DNA of 64,000 nucleotides, from positions 310,001 to 374,000 of the forward strand of contig MU006233.1 in NCBI GenBank assembly GCA_010093685.1, given 5' to 3'. This DNA is from Ophiobolus disseminans. Lineage: Eukaryota; Ascomycota; Dothideomycetes; Pleosporales; Phaeosphaeriaceae. Within the stretch, counting starts at the first letter, position 1. The number at the start of each line of letters is the position of its first letter. The position numbers were made by a program, and so were the translations under genes. The notes below the pieces were generated by a model. It was not told the origin of the DNA and did not search any database. It saw only the letters and a program-made list of their open reading frames with translations. Shown here piece by piece: positions 1 through 15,000 of this stretch.

Positions 1-2
1 TG

Positions 3-3000
3 AATGAGATTGAACTCGTGAATCCAGCGGATATGGAAACTATCTCCGCTTGGAACAGCACGCCGGTAACCACCATTCACAAGTGTATTCACGACGTTAT
101 CTCGGAAGACTCAACTGCGTCGCAACCTACTGCAACTGCCATTGACGCCTGGGACACCGGCGCGATGTCTTACCGTGAGCTCGATGAACGATCTACAAGG
201 TTGGCTTCACGCCTAATCTTGCTCGGCGTAAAGCCACAATCATTTGTACCACTTTGTTTCGATAAGTCGGGGTGGACCATTGTGGCTATTCTTGCTGTCC
301 TGAAAGCTGGCGCAGCATTCGTTCCGCTTGACTTCGAAGCGCCGATCTTTCGATTGCGCGAATTGATTGCCGATGTCAAGGCCGAGTGGATGCTCTGTGC
401 GCCAAAGTACCAGGAACTATGCCAGTCAATGGGTTGCACTGCTGTAGCAGTCGATCGCAACGCGACCGAGCAACGTCTGGAACACCACATTACTCTACCA
501 AAAGTGCGCAGTGACTCGGTAGCCTACGCCTTCTACACATCGGGATCTACTGGGAAGCCTAAAGGTGCGGTCATCAACCACTCGTGCTGGGTGTCCAGTT
601 CTACCGCTTTCGCCCCAACATGGGGAATATCTGAGTCCTCACGAGTGTTGCAATTCGCATCGTACATCTTCGATGCATGCCTGATTGAGATCTTCAGCAC
701 TTTGATGTGTGGTGGCACTGTGTGTGTTCCAGATCAAGACTCTCGAACCAACGACCTCGTTGGTGTCATCAACAAGTTCAATGTGAATTGGGCAACATTG
801 ACACCCTCGGTCGTCCGTATGATGCAACCAGCGCAGGTACCAAACCTTAAGACGCTCGTTTTGGTTGGTGAAGCCATGTCCCAGCAGGACCTACTCACCT
901 GGGCTCATCGCGTCACGCTGGGAAATGGCTACGGTCCCACCGAGTGTAGCGCAATCTCAACATCCAACGTCATGACATCTCAAACGAAACCAAACAATCT
1001 CGGAAAAGCTGTCACGTCGCGTGGGTGGATTGTATCGAGAAACAATCATCATGCTCTTGCGCCAGTTGGCGCTATTGGTGAGCTCTTACTTGAAGGCCCA
1101 GCCGTTGGCGCTGGATACTTGAACGATCTGGAAAAGACCGCGCAAGCATTCGTTCGCGATATCAAATGGGCAACTGGTAAAGTAGACGTCCCTACAGCAC
1201 GCTTCTACAACACCGGCGACCTTGTAAAGTACAATGAGGACGGTACAATGCTCTACCTCGGACGCAAAGACTCGCAAACCAAGGTTCGTGGACAGCGACT
1301 TGAGTTGTCCGAGGTCGAACACCACCTCATGGAAGATGGTGCGGTTCAAAATGCTCTTGCGGCAGTACCTACTGCTGGTCCTTGCGCCAAGCGATTGGTT
1401 GGCATCATTTCCATCAAGGACGTTTCGCTGTCCGGTGCGCCTTCCACGGTACTCGAGCTCCTCCCGCACGAAATGGCGTCTCTGAATATCAGTACCATCA
1501 GAGATCACCTCTGCGAGCGCTTGCCGTCTTACATGATTCCATCTCTTTGGGTTGCCGTCACCAAGTTTCCGTTGACACCTGGAGGTAAGATGGATCGTCG
1601 ACGAGTGGTGCAGTGGCTAGAGCAAATGGATGCAGACACATACCGCACAATCTCAACGCTAGGCCTCGAAGAAGCCAAAGATGACGCCAACAGCACAGAG
1701 CGCAAGCTTCAGGAGATCTTCGCTAAAGTCTTGAATCTCCCAGTCGAAGGCATTCGGCTCAACCAGTCTTTTCTTCATCTTGGTGGAGACTCTATTGCTG
1801 CAATGCAGGTCTCGTCGCAATGCCGTTCTCAAGGTCTCGCTATCAGTGTTCAGCAGCTCATCCGAGCGAAGTCGATCATTGCACTGGCTGCAAGCGTCGC
1901 AACTTCAACCAATGGCACGTCAACCACTGTGGTGGCGCAAGAGTACAACCTACCTTTTGATCTTTCGCCTATCCAGAAAGTGTTTTTTGAGACTGTTGGC
2001 GACACACACAACCATTTCAACCAAGCTGAGCTCTTCCGTCTCGCACGGACCTTCGAGCTCGACGAGATCAAAGCCGCGCTGACAGCACTGGTCACTACTC
2101 ATCCCATGTTGCGCGCTCGATTTGCGAAGAGCGAGGCTGGCGTGTGGCAACAGAGCATTGAGAAGGACCCAAAGAGTTCGTTCAGACTACGACAGCATCG
2201 CGTCGCGACATCGAACGACGACACCTTGCGACCAATCATCGACGACAGCCAAGCGACACTCGATATCATGGCAGGACCAGTTTTCGCTATCGATGTGTTC
2301 GATGTTGATGATACATTCTCGCAAGCGATCGCTATGGTTGCGCATCATTTAGTGGTTGATGTGGTCTCATGGGGCATAGTGCTTGAAGACTTCCAGGGAT
2401 TGCTCAATGGCGCTAGTCCGCCACCACAGAGTCTACCCTTCCATGCATGGCTACAACAGCAGGAAGTGCAAGCAAAGCAAGAGTCTGCAAGTAGAGTATT
2501 CCCTGTGGGCTCCATAACACCAGCGAGCCTCGACTACTGGGGAATGGAAAATCAACGCAATATCCATGCGGATGTCATTGAGCAAGATGTTGCTCTGAGC
2601 TCTAGAGATACCATGCTTCTACTTGGTGCTCAGGATGCACTAGGTACGGAGATCCTCGATATCTTGGTTGCAGCGCTTCTGGAGTCTTTCCGCGAAGCGT
2701 TCCCCGATAGACCTACTGTAACGATCCACAATGAAGGCCATGGCCGAGAGCCATTCGATGCCAAACAGGATCTCACGCGAACCGTAGGATGGTTCTCAAC
2801 ACTCTCCCCAATCCATCTCCCGGTGTCTTCAGAAGACTCGACAGATCTCGTCAGCACGATACGCTGGGTGAAGGATGTGCGAGAGAGAACTCCGGGCAAA
2901 GGGCGACCATACTTCGCATATCGGCAACTGACCGAAGCTGGCCAGACTCGTTTCGCTAGCCACTGGCCTGCCGAGGTGATCTTTAACTACCATGGCCGCT

Positions 3001-6000
3001 TACAGCATCTGGACCGCAAGGATGCGCTACTTCAGCAACTAGATGGCATCGACACCAAAGAAGTTGGCGATGACGTTCCACGCTTAGCCTTGTTCGATAT
3101 TACTGCAGCCATCTCTCAAGGTGCCATCAAGATGTCCTTCGGATTTAATCGGCATATGCAACGCCAGAGTGAGATCCGAGCATGGATTGCAGGATGCCGC
3201 CAGACGCTTATCAACGCGGTGGACGAGCTATTGCAGTTGCGACCAGAGCCTAGCTTGAGCGACTTCAAGCTCTTACCTCTCACATACAATGGCATGTCGC
3301 GTCTTTCAATAGAGTTACCGGCTGGTGCCTCAATTACGGACATCGAAGATATATATCCAGCTTCACCGATGCAGCAAGGTCTCTTGCTCACGCAGATGAA
3401 GCATCCTGAGCTGTACATGTATCATGCTATCCTTGAGGTGCAATGCGCGGATAATCAGGCAGTCGATCCTCGCCGCGTCGCGGAAGCCTGGCAGGTTGTC
3501 GTTCATCGTCACCCAGCTCTGCGCACAGTCTTCATCGACAGCCTCGCCCGAGACGGTTCTAAGAATCAAGTCGTAATGAAGAGTAAGCCCGGAAGAGTAC
3601 AGTTTATTACCAATTGCGATGAAGATGTTGCCAAGGTCCTGCGCGAACAGCCAGGCATCGATTGTCGCGAGCCTCTTCCGCCTCATCGCATGACCATCTG
3701 CAAGGCCCGAACAGGCAAAGTGTGGGTCAAGCTTGAGTTGAGCCATGCCATCAATGACGGGACATCTATCACGAACATCTTGAGCGACCTTTCTCGAGCC
3801 TATGAGAGGAAGCTTGCGCGAGCTGACGCTGGCCCTCTATACCGCGACTTCATCGCGCACATCTTATCCACGTCTCAGGATACCGACGTTGCGTATTGGA
3901 AGAAGTACCTCTCTGGTGTCGAACCCTGCTTCTTTCCAAACCTCAATGACGGAAAAACCGGACCACACGATCATAGCTCCGTCGAAGTCACCATCAGCGA
4001 TGCGACAGTTATTCAAGACTTCTGCCGAAAGAATGGCGTTACTCTTTCTAATGTCCTGCAAGTTGCGTGGGCCCTTACGTTGCACTGTTTCGTGGGCGCG
4101 GACGACGTCTCGTTCGGCGTTGTGGCATCTGGGCGTGACATTCCCGTGAAGAACATCGACGAGGCTGTAGGCGTGTTTGTCAACATGCTGATCGCTCGCC
4201 TCACCTTCTCGGATGAGACAACTATTGCGCATCTGCTCGACACTCTCCAGACCGATTCAGTCAATGCTCTGGCTCATCAAGCCTGCTCGCTGGCTGACGT
4301 GCAAAATGAGTTGCAGCTTCCCGCGCTTTTCAATTCGGCCTTTACATTCCAAAGGCGAAGTCTCTCGCGTGATCCGGAGGAGACTGCTCTTGTGTATGAG
4401 AACATGGAAGCCGAAGATCCTGGCGAGTATGCCATCACAATCAACGCTGATGTCTCAGAAGAAGAGATCTCGGTAGATTTTGGTTACTGGACCGATAAGG
4501 TTTGCCCGAGTCAAGCTCGCAACATGGCTGATACTTTCGAGAAGATCCTCCTAGGCATTGTTGCTAGCGACGCTAAGAATCTTACTATCGGCAAACTTGA
4601 CGTGTACACGTCCAGCAGTATGCGACAGGTCATGGAATGGAATGCCCATCCTGTTCCATCAATTCACCGGTGCGTACACGAAGTCGTCCACGAGCAAGCC
4701 TTGACGCGACCTCGCACAACAAAGGCGGTCGATGGCCACGATGGCTCTTTCACGTATCAGGAATTCGACAAGATTACGGATCAGCTTGCCTTCCATCTCC
4801 AGAGCATCGGCGTTACCTCTGAGACCTTCGTGCCCATCTTGTTCGAAAAATCTTCGTGGGCTATCGTCAGCATGATTGCCATCATGAAAGCAGGTGGCGC
4901 ATATGTCCCGCTTGACCCGAAGCATCCTCAGAGTCGCCTTCAAGAGCTCATAAGCGATGTGGGTGCAAAGGTCGTGCTCTGCTCTCGTACACACCACGCT
5001 AGCGCGACTGAAGTCGCCGCTACCCCTGTCATTGTCGACGCGCAAGCATTTAGGAAACTTCGCTTGTCGCCGACTACGAAACCGAAGTCGATATCCACTC
5101 CAGAAAATGCAGCCTACTGCTTATTCACCTCTGGAACAACCGGCAAGCCGAAAGGCACCATCATCCCACACGCAGCATTCTGCACAAGCGCAGCTGCCTT
5201 CACGCGTCGCATGAATATCAACGCCACATCTCGAACGTTTCAATTCGCTAGCTATACCTTCGACGCTAGTTGCATCGAGATCTTGTCTGCCCTGACGGTG
5301 GGCGCTACTGTTTGCGTGCCAAGTGAAGAAGAGCGCATGAACAACCCTGCTGGTGCGATTCGAAGGTTGAAGGCTACATGGTCACTTCTTACCCCATCTG
5401 TACTGGGAACGATGGAGCCGGAGCGGGTGCCGTGCTTGAAGACCTTGGTGGCTGGTGGTGAGGCACTACCAGGACCGATCATAAAGAAGTGGGGGACCAG
5501 CACGTGCTTCATCAACGCTTATGGACCCACAGAGTGTGCAGTCGTTGCTGCTACATGCTACAAGTCTACTCTTGAGCATAAGCTTCTCGAAACCGAGCCA
5601 GGCACTATCGGCACTGGGTCTGGGGCCCGACTCTGGGTTGTTCATCCTCGGAACCACGACAAGCTCATGTCTGTTGGGAGCGTCGGCGAACTTGTCATCG
5701 AAGGTCCGACTGTTGCTCGAGGATATCTCAACGACGAAGTCAAGACTGCGAAGGCTTTCATCGAGAACCCTGTTTGGGCCGCAATGATTGCTACGGCGCA
5801 CCCAGGCTTTGCCACCTCTCGCATGTACAAGTCCGGTGATCTCGTCCGCTACAATTCCGATGGATCGGTCAGCTACATCGGGCGGAAAGACACACAAATC
5901 AAGCTTAATGGTCAGCGAATCGAGCTAGGGGAAATCGAGTTCCATGTTGGCAAGAACTTCCCAGAGCATGTGCAATCCGCAGTCGAACTGGTGGCGCCTT

Positions 6001-9000
6001 CCAATCGTGGCTCTGCAAAGGCACTAGCAGTTTTCTTTGCTTTGGTGCACGAGCAACCCGAAGAATCCGCCCAAGCTATCCAGCCTGCATCGACTGATCT
6101 GCCTGCCGCCGACGAGTTCCTTCTTCCCATGAGCGACAAATTGCGCGATATGTGCAAATCGACTGAAAATGGCCTCGCTGGTTCTCTCCCCTCCTACATG
6201 ATTCCTGCGATCTTCATCCCGATCACGAAAATGCCTTGGACTTCAGCGGGTAAGCTGGATCGTAACCGCCTCCGCAGTTTTGTCCAAAACTTGAGTCGAG
6301 AAGCAATGACCCCTTATCGATTGACCAGCATGATGAACAAGAAGCAGCCAACTAGCGCTTCTGAGAAGAAGTTGCACAAGATCGTTTGCTCGGTGCTGAA
6401 TCTCCCGTCCTCTGCTGTGGGGATTGACGACAGCTTCATCCGTCTTGGCGGTAATTCGATTTTGGCGATGCGCCTTGTCGCAACTGCTCAATCGGAGCAC
6501 ATGAACCTTTCGGTTATCGACATTTTCACGCAGCCAAAGCTTTCTGACCTCGCTGCCAAGTGCAAGACAGTCGACAAGTCTGTTCCGGAAGAGAAGGCGG
6601 TACAACCGTTTGAGCTGCTGCGAGAGCCTCTTACACAGTCACAAGCTATCGAAGAGGTTTCTCAGCAATGTGGTGTACTGAAAGCGCAGGTGCAAGACAT
6701 TTTACCCGCCAGCGCGTTGCAAGAAGCGCTGTATACGCTCTCGATCAAGCAACCCGGTGCCTACGTCGCTCAACACATCCTAGAGCTGAGCAGTTCGGTG
6801 GATGTGAAGAAGCTGCAATCCGCATGGGAGAAAGCAGTCCAAGAGGTTGATATTCTTCGTACTCGCATTGTTCAGCTCAAGTCTGGGCAATTCCTGCAAG
6901 CTGTTCTCGTCGATGCTCCCATCGCTTGGCGCGAAAGCACAAGTCTTCAAGACGTCAAAAATGATGCAAAACGAGTACCTCAATACATTGGCGCTGAACT
7001 CACAGCTTACACGGTAGTATGGACACCGTCCAACAAGAGGTATCTTGTTTGGACCATTCATCATTCTCTATACGATGGCTGGAGCATTGCGTTGATGTTG
7101 CAACGAGTGCAACAAATTTATCAGGCTGGGCAATCTGATTTGTCACATACGCCGTACACCAATTTCATCAAGTATCTTACTGGCACGAACGTTGAAGCGT
7201 CGCAGAAGTTCTGGAAGAGCAATCTCGACGGGGCCACCTCATTTCAATTCCCGCAGCAAGCACACTCGGCGCCCGTCGAGTCGCCCACCGGCGGCCAAAC
7301 CTTGGAACACACGATGAAATTGGCACCCCCAAAGTCCAGAGACGTGACACCTTCGAACGCGATTCGGGCTGCATGGGCCCTTCTTCTAGCGACATACACC
7401 GGGAGCGACGATGTTGTTTTTGGAGAGACGCTCACTGGCCGAGACATCTCGGTAGCTGGCATCACAGACGTATGCGGTCCTACCTTGACGACTGTACCGA
7501 CGAGGGTTCAGATCAGCCGCGCAGCAACGGTGTCTGATCTCCTCAAGTCTATTTCTGCAAATGTTACGGAGCGCATCCCTCATCAACACTTTGGGTTATC
7601 CGAAATCAAGAGGCTTGGTGATGACATGGCCACTGCGTGCGACTTCCAGAATCTTCTGGTAGTACAAACAGCGGGCGAAGATGTCTCCGAGTCTATGTGG
7701 TCCATCCACGATAGTGGCGCCCAAGGAGACTTCTTCACCTACCCGTTAGTGATTGAATGCACGATGGGCCAATCGAGCGTCGAGTTCTTGGCACACTACC
7801 ACGAGAGTGCCATTTCGACATTTGAGGTCCAGCGCCTCCTCTACAGTTTCGAAGCTGTTCTTACGCAGCTCAACACTGCCAACCTGGTCAGCGATATCCT
7901 AGTCTTCAGCGAGCAGGACACGCAGCTCTTGTGCACATGGAATGCTGCTGAGCCCATCGAAGTTGACGACACTATACCATCTCTTTTCTTCAAGCAAGTC
8001 GCCAAACAATCTGCTGCGATTGCTGTCTCAGCGTTCGATGGTGATTTCACATACTCTGAGCTCCATGACCTGGCCGCGCGCCTTGCGCAAGAACTTGTTC
8101 AGTTGGGTGCTGGACCTGAACAACTCATCCCCACGTGTCTCGACAAGTCCAAGTGGGCCGTTGTCGCAATTATGGCGATCCTCATCTCTGGAGCTGGCTA
8201 CGTGCCTCTCTCACCAACCCATCCCGCATCGCGACAGCAGCAGATCATCGACGACTGCAAAGCGTCGATTGTTGTCTGCTCTCTGGAGTACACGTTACGA
8301 TTCGCGGGTGTCGTGGCTAAAGTCGTTGGCGTTAGTGAAGCATCCGTCCTCAATTTGCCCGCTACCCTACGCGATGTGCCTCTACGAGCGAAGAACACCG
8401 ATACCTGCTACGTTATCTACACTTCAGGGAGTACTGGAGTGCCAAAGGGTGTTGTCGTGGAGCATCGAGCCATCGCATCAAGCTCGGCCGCAATCTGCAA
8501 TGGACTGCATATGACACCTACATCGAGAGTTTTCCAGTTCTGTTCATTCTTGTTCGATGTCTCGATTGGCGAAATACTCACTCCGCTCACCTGCGGTGCG
8601 ACTATCTGTATGCCCTCTGAGCAGCAGCGTACTACGGATGTTGCAGCTGCTATCACCGCTCTCCAAGCTGATTGGGCCTTCCTAACGCCATCGGTTGCAT
8701 GCCTCATCGAGGGTCCTCGGGCTGTTTCATTTCTGAAAACACTTGCAGTCGGTGGCGAGGCTATGACGCCTGAAGTTATCAGCAAGTTTGCATCTGGCCT
8801 GCAACTTTGCAACGGGTATGGACCAACTGAGGGCACCGTCTTTGCGGTTACGAACGACAAAGTCTCGGTGCAACGCGATGCTACCAACATTGGCCATGTC
8901 ACCCAGAGTGGTAGAAGCTGGCTCACAAACCCCACGAACCCGCAACAGCTTGCGCCTCTAGGAGCCCTCGCAGAGTTGTGCATCGAGGGGCCGTTCCTCG

Positions 9001-12000
9001 CAAGAGGCTACCTCAATAGCCCCGAAAAAACTGCCGAAGCATTCATACAGAACCCGACATTCCTCAAAGACTTTACCAAGGCAGCCTCGACCCGCATCTA
9101 CCGCACTGGCGATCTCGTTCAGTATGCCCAAGATGGCTCCATCGTGTACATTGGCCGTAAAGACAACCAAGTCAAGCTTGCAGGCCAACGCATTGAGTTG
9201 GGTGAGATCGAACATCACCTACAGACCGACGATCGCATCCGACATGCAGTCGTACAATTGCCAAAGTCAGGACCAGGCAAGAACAAGCTCATCGCAACCG
9301 TCTCTTTCTCCAGCCCAACTAGCGACAAAAACATCGACGATCAGCAATGGCGCACATTGTTGACCACTCCCGACATCGCATTGCAGATCAACAAAGTTCG
9401 AGAGCGACTGTTTGATCTGGTCCCTGCATACATGGTACCAACAGTATGGGCACCAGTTCCTCGCATACCTTTGTTGGCTTCAGCAAAGGTAGACAGGAAG
9501 CAGGTCGGCACGTGGCTCGAGACGCTCGATGCGATTGCTTTCCAGAAGATCCTCGATCTTGAGAGCAGCAGTGAAGCGGCCGTTCCAATCACTGATACGG
9601 CTGTGACGCTGCAACAAATTTGCGCCAAAGTCCTTGGCAAGCCTGTTGATGACATCAAAGTCAATAAATCATGGCTATGTAAGTTTGATCCCGAGCAATA
9701 CCTCCCGAACACCTTTACTGACTATCTTCAGCACTCGGTGGTGACTCGATCACCGCGATGCAGCTTCTTGCGAAGTGCAGAGCGGAAGGCATCCACCTCA
9801 TGCTCAACCAAGTCCTTCGTGCCAAGTCTCTGGCACATCTGGCACGTAGCATCGAGCCCTTACTCGTCGTCGACTATGGCAAGGAGCAAAGTGATAAAGC
9901 TTTTGCACTATCTCCGATCCAGCAACTCTATTTCCAGACAAAAGGCAACGAGAAGGGTTCACATTTCAATCAATCATTCACGACTCGCCTCTCCCGTGCA
10001 GTCGACGTCAACACTCTCAAGCAGGCTTTCGACAGCATTGTCAAGTGCCATTCCATGCTTCGTGCGCGCTTCACCAAAGCCGAAGACGGAAATTGGCAGC
10101 AAACAATCTTGGGAGATATCGCCGACTCGTACGCTTTCACGACACACGACATCTCTGCAACATCCGATTCAGCCGAGATCATCTCTTCGACGCAGAAGAG
10201 CCTCGACATTCGAAATGGACCCGTCTTCGCGGTCAACCTCTGCAATGTTCGAGCGGGCGGACAGATTCTCTTCACTGCTGCTCATCATCTTGTCATTGAC
10301 GTGGTCAGCTGGAAGATCATTCTGGGTGATCTTGAAGATCTTCTCACAGCCGGAAAGAATCACTCGCTGCCAAAAGAACTTTCGTTCCAGACCTGGTGCG
10401 AGAAGCAAGCTACCCATGCACGCCATATCGAATTCCAGGAGGCTATGCACAAGCAGTCCTTTGCAACGCATCCAGCTGACCTTGCTTTCTGGGGGATGGA
10501 TAAGCGCGCCAACGTTTACGGCGACGTTGAACGGGACGAGTTCAACATCGACCAGAACATTTCCACCTTGGCGCTTGACACCAGTGGAGCTCTTCGCACT
10601 GATGTCGTTGATCTCTTAGTCGCAGCAATATTGCACGCCTTCTCGCGCGTCTTCATCAACCGAAAGGCCCCCACTGTCTTTAATGAGTCGCATGGTCGCG
10701 AGCCGTGGGAAGCCAGCAACATTGATCTTTCCAGGACTGTCGGTTGGTTTACTACCGTGTATCCAATCACCGTACCCATCGGCGAAGATGAAGACGAGGT
10801 CGTACACACCATTCGCCAAGTCAAGGATCTTCGCAGACGTATCACCGATAACGGGCGCCCGTACTTCGCGCACCGCTTCCTGACCGAAGATGGCCAGCAA
10901 AAACTTGCGGACCACGCTCCGATGGAGGTCTTGTTCAACTACCTCGGGAAAAGCCAACAAGCTGAATCTGGTGACTCGCTTTTCCAATCGGTTCAATTTA
11001 GCGAGGAAGAGGACGAGGCGACATCCGACGTGGGCGTGAAGACAGCCCGCCTTGCGCTGTTTGAAGTCTCAACATCCGTCATCGATGGCGAGATTCAAGT
11101 GAATTTCATGTACAACCGGTGGATGAAAAATCAGAAAGGCATCCGGCGATGGATTGCAGAATGCCAGCGTACCCTTGAGGAAATGGTCACCACATTGTCC
11201 GAGATCAAAACACCTCAACCAACCATGGCGGATTTTCCATTACTGCCGCTCGATTCGTATGGGCGCCTCGACCGTGTCCTGAAGACACTTCCTGCAACTG
11301 GAATCGCGACGTGTGATCAGGTAGAGGACATCTACCCGTGCTCTGCCATTCAAGAAGGCATGCTTCTCAGCCAGATCAAGGATCCGGAATCGTACTGGTC
11401 TTTCACCGCGTTCCAGGTCAAGTCCAAAAACGGGCCGATCGAAACGCAAAGGCTAGCCGGAGCATGGCAGAAGGTAGTTGATCGTCACCAGGCTCTTCGA
11501 ACTGTCATCGTCGACAGTGTCTGCAAAGGCGGTGTCTTCGACCAGATTGTTGTCAAGCACCCAGCTACTGGCTTGGTTACGTACACGTGTAGCGACGCGG
11601 ACTTGAATGCTAAGCTTGCATCCATCAATTATCGCGACTTGAACGGCAAGCGCAAGCCATATCTGCCACACCAAGCAGCCATTGTACAGACAAGCTCCGG
11701 CAAAATCGTCGTGAAGATCATCGTCAACCATGCAGTGGTCGATGGTGGTTCTTTGGCGATCATTGGCCGCGATCTTGAGGATGCTTACGACGGGCGCCTC
11801 TCCGAAGACGAAGGCCCACTCTACAGTGACTATATCAAGTACCTGCGAAGCTTGAACTCCAAGCTTGCGATTGACTACTGGAAGAAACAGCTTTCTGGTG
11901 TTCGCCCATGCTACTTCCCACCGATGCCTCAGCAGATCGGTAAAGTGCGTCAGCTACACTCACTGGACATGAAGTTCTATCGTTTCGCCGACCTTCACAC

Positions 12001-15000
12001 CTTCGCAGAGAACAACAACATCACTCTTGCGAACGTATTGCTTGCTGTGTGGGCGCTCATTCTCCGGTCATACACAAGCGCTCCCGACGTTTGTTACGGG
12101 TATCTCACATCTGGCCGGAACGTCCCGGTTGACAATGTCGAGGACGCAGTCGGCGCATTCATCAACATGCTCGTGTTGCGCATACAGGTCGCGCCATCAG
12201 GCTCGCTTCTCGATGTCATTCAGAGAATCCAAGCTGACTTCATCGAGTCGGTACCTCACCAACACTGCTCTCTAGCTCAGTTTCAGCATGACCTTGGACT
12301 CAGCGGCAAGCCCCTGTTCAATACGGCAGTCTCGATCCAGAACAGCGGTGCGACCCAGGGTGCCCCAAAACCTGACACGAACATCGAGTTCGAGCAGATT
12401 GACGGCCACGATGCGAGCGAGTATGTCATCACGCTGAATATCGACGCCACTCGTGGCGACGAAGCAGTGCGCTTTGCATACTGGACTGACTCGGTGTCGG
12501 ACGCCGAAGCCAAGAAAGTGTCGTCTCTGATGGCGAAGATCTTGACACAGGTTCTCACGAACCCAAATCAGACAGTTGCAGACCTTGATGTCGCTGTCAC
12601 AGAGCTGCCAACACCGCCAGCCAGATCGTCAGTGCCCACGCCAGCATCGCTTTCACCGACAACACTATCGTCGAGGTCGAGACCACAGCGTCCATCGTCA
12701 TCGAGATCATCTTCTTCGCTGCAGATACCAAGGATATCGACACCTCGCATGGCATCGCCACCTATACCTGAGACACCTGACTGGAGCCATCTGATTCGCT
12801 CAATTGTTAGTGAGATGGTCCCTCAGATCGTGGACCAGATGATGGCAAAGAACAACCACCCTGCCTCACCAGGATCACCTCCAATCATCAACCAGGCATC
12901 TGCGATCGACCAGATGACAAACCAAATGACTGGCATGATCGCCAGAAGAGCCTCTATCACGCGGGGCGAGAGACCGATCCTTGAGAGAACAGTCTCGGCA
13001 CACTCGAGGGGGCGCCGTATGAGTATGACGAGCAACGCGGAGAGCCGAATACAAACAGCCGCCGACATGGTGGCCGCAGCGGGAGTAATGGCTACTGCAG
13101 CGTTGGACTCACCCGACTTTGTCGAAAAGAAACTGTTGGGGTTGTGGAGTGAGTTGTTGGACATGGTGGAGGATACCATTGAGAAAGATGATAGTTTCTT
13201 TGTGAGTTGCTCTGTCATTGACCATTCCCTGTTCAATACTGATTATGAGCAGAATCTTGGCGGTGATAGTATCATTGCGATGAGACTGGTAGGGGCTGCT
13301 CGGGAAGAAGGCTTGTCGATGACCGTTGCCGACGTGTTCAAGAACCCCACATTCGCGGATATGACAAGAGTGCGTCCAAGCCCCTAACTCTTCTAAGCCT
13401 TACTAACCATTCATAGGTTGTGCGTGTTGCTGGTGAAGTTATCGACGAAGTCATGTCCCGAGCCGGTGGCGGCTCCGTGGCTGGCAAGGACACGGGCGGT
13501 CCTTCAAAGCCTGGGCATCGTCTACCTCCACGCGCAGCATCTCTTTGGGATGACTTCCAGTCTGTCATTTCAGAGTACAAAGGTGATGGACACAGCACTA
13601 GCGGGAGAACGCCACCTGCCGAACCGGAACAAGCAAGGAAGGAGGCTTTCAAGAAATGGCAAGGCCTATCGACAAGTCAACCACCAGCCAGACCGCAAGC
13701 CTTCAGGAGAAATAGTTCTAGGTCCATGGTGCCGCAAACCATCCAGGAGGGCATTGAATCGGCTATGCCAAAATCTGTGTCGCTGCTTGGCGATCCCAAC
13801 GTCGACAGTGTTATCTCGAAGGTGCAAGTCTTCAAGGGAGGTATCTCTGATGTCCTTCCGGTAACCGACTTCCAAAGCCTTGCTATCACCGGCAGCTTGT
13901 TGGAGTCCAAGTGGATGCTCAACTACTTCTTCCTCGAAGGCGATGGACCGTTGGACCTCCGCAAGCTCAAACAGGCTGCTTACCGCATAACGCAAGCTTT
14001 CGATATCCTGCGCACCGTCTTTGTCCCATACGGCGACCGCTTCCTCCAGGTTGTTCTGAGGAAGCTACAACCCGACTTCATCTATCAACAGACAGACGAT
14101 GATTTCGAAACTTTTACTACGGACCTTCGTGCACGGGATCGCGAGCATGGCCCACGTCTCGGGGAGGCGTTTACACAATTCGTTGTTGTTAAGCAGAAAC
14201 AATCTGGTCGTTATCGCATCTTCATGCGACTATCGCACGCTCAGTACGATGGCGTCTGCATTGGCAAAATTCTCGAAGCCCTGCAATCTGGCTACAATGG
14301 TCTCCCTGTCTCATCAGCGCCGAGCTTCGGTAACTTTGTAAGAGAGTCAGCCAAGGCTGTTGCTGGTGCTCACGACCACTGGCGCGAAACTCTGCGCGGC
14401 TCCAAGATGACCGAGATTGTGAACCGCTTCGGTCCCAACTATGAGCGCTCAGCTGGTCGCACTATCACCCTCGAGCGCAAGCTCGTTGCGCAACCGCTGT
14501 CACGCATGAACATCACCACCGCTACCATCGTAAAAGGTGCATGGGCTTCCACCCTTGCGCGCATCGCAAGCAAATCCGACATTGTGTTCGGGCACGTTAT
14601 TTCAGGTCGCAACAGCAGTGTTGCTAACATCGAAAACATCGTCGGACCCTGCCTAAACACTGTACCTGTTCGCGTTGTGTACCGGCCGGAATGGACCGTC
14701 CACGACCTGCTCAGCTACATTCAGGACCAGCAAATCGCAAACATGCCTTACGAGTCACTTGGATTTCGCGAAATTATACGCCATTGCACCGAATGGCCCG
14801 ACTGGACCAACTTCTCAAGCGTCCTCCAGCACGACCAGAACATCACGTCCGAGAAGCCGACGCTGCAACTCGGTGGTATCGAATTCTCACTTGGCGCAGC
14901 TGGCACACAACAAGACTTCGCCGACTTCTCCATCAACTCTACCTCGCGTGGGGGAAGCGCACTCGACATCGCGCTCACATATGCGCCCAACAGCACCATC

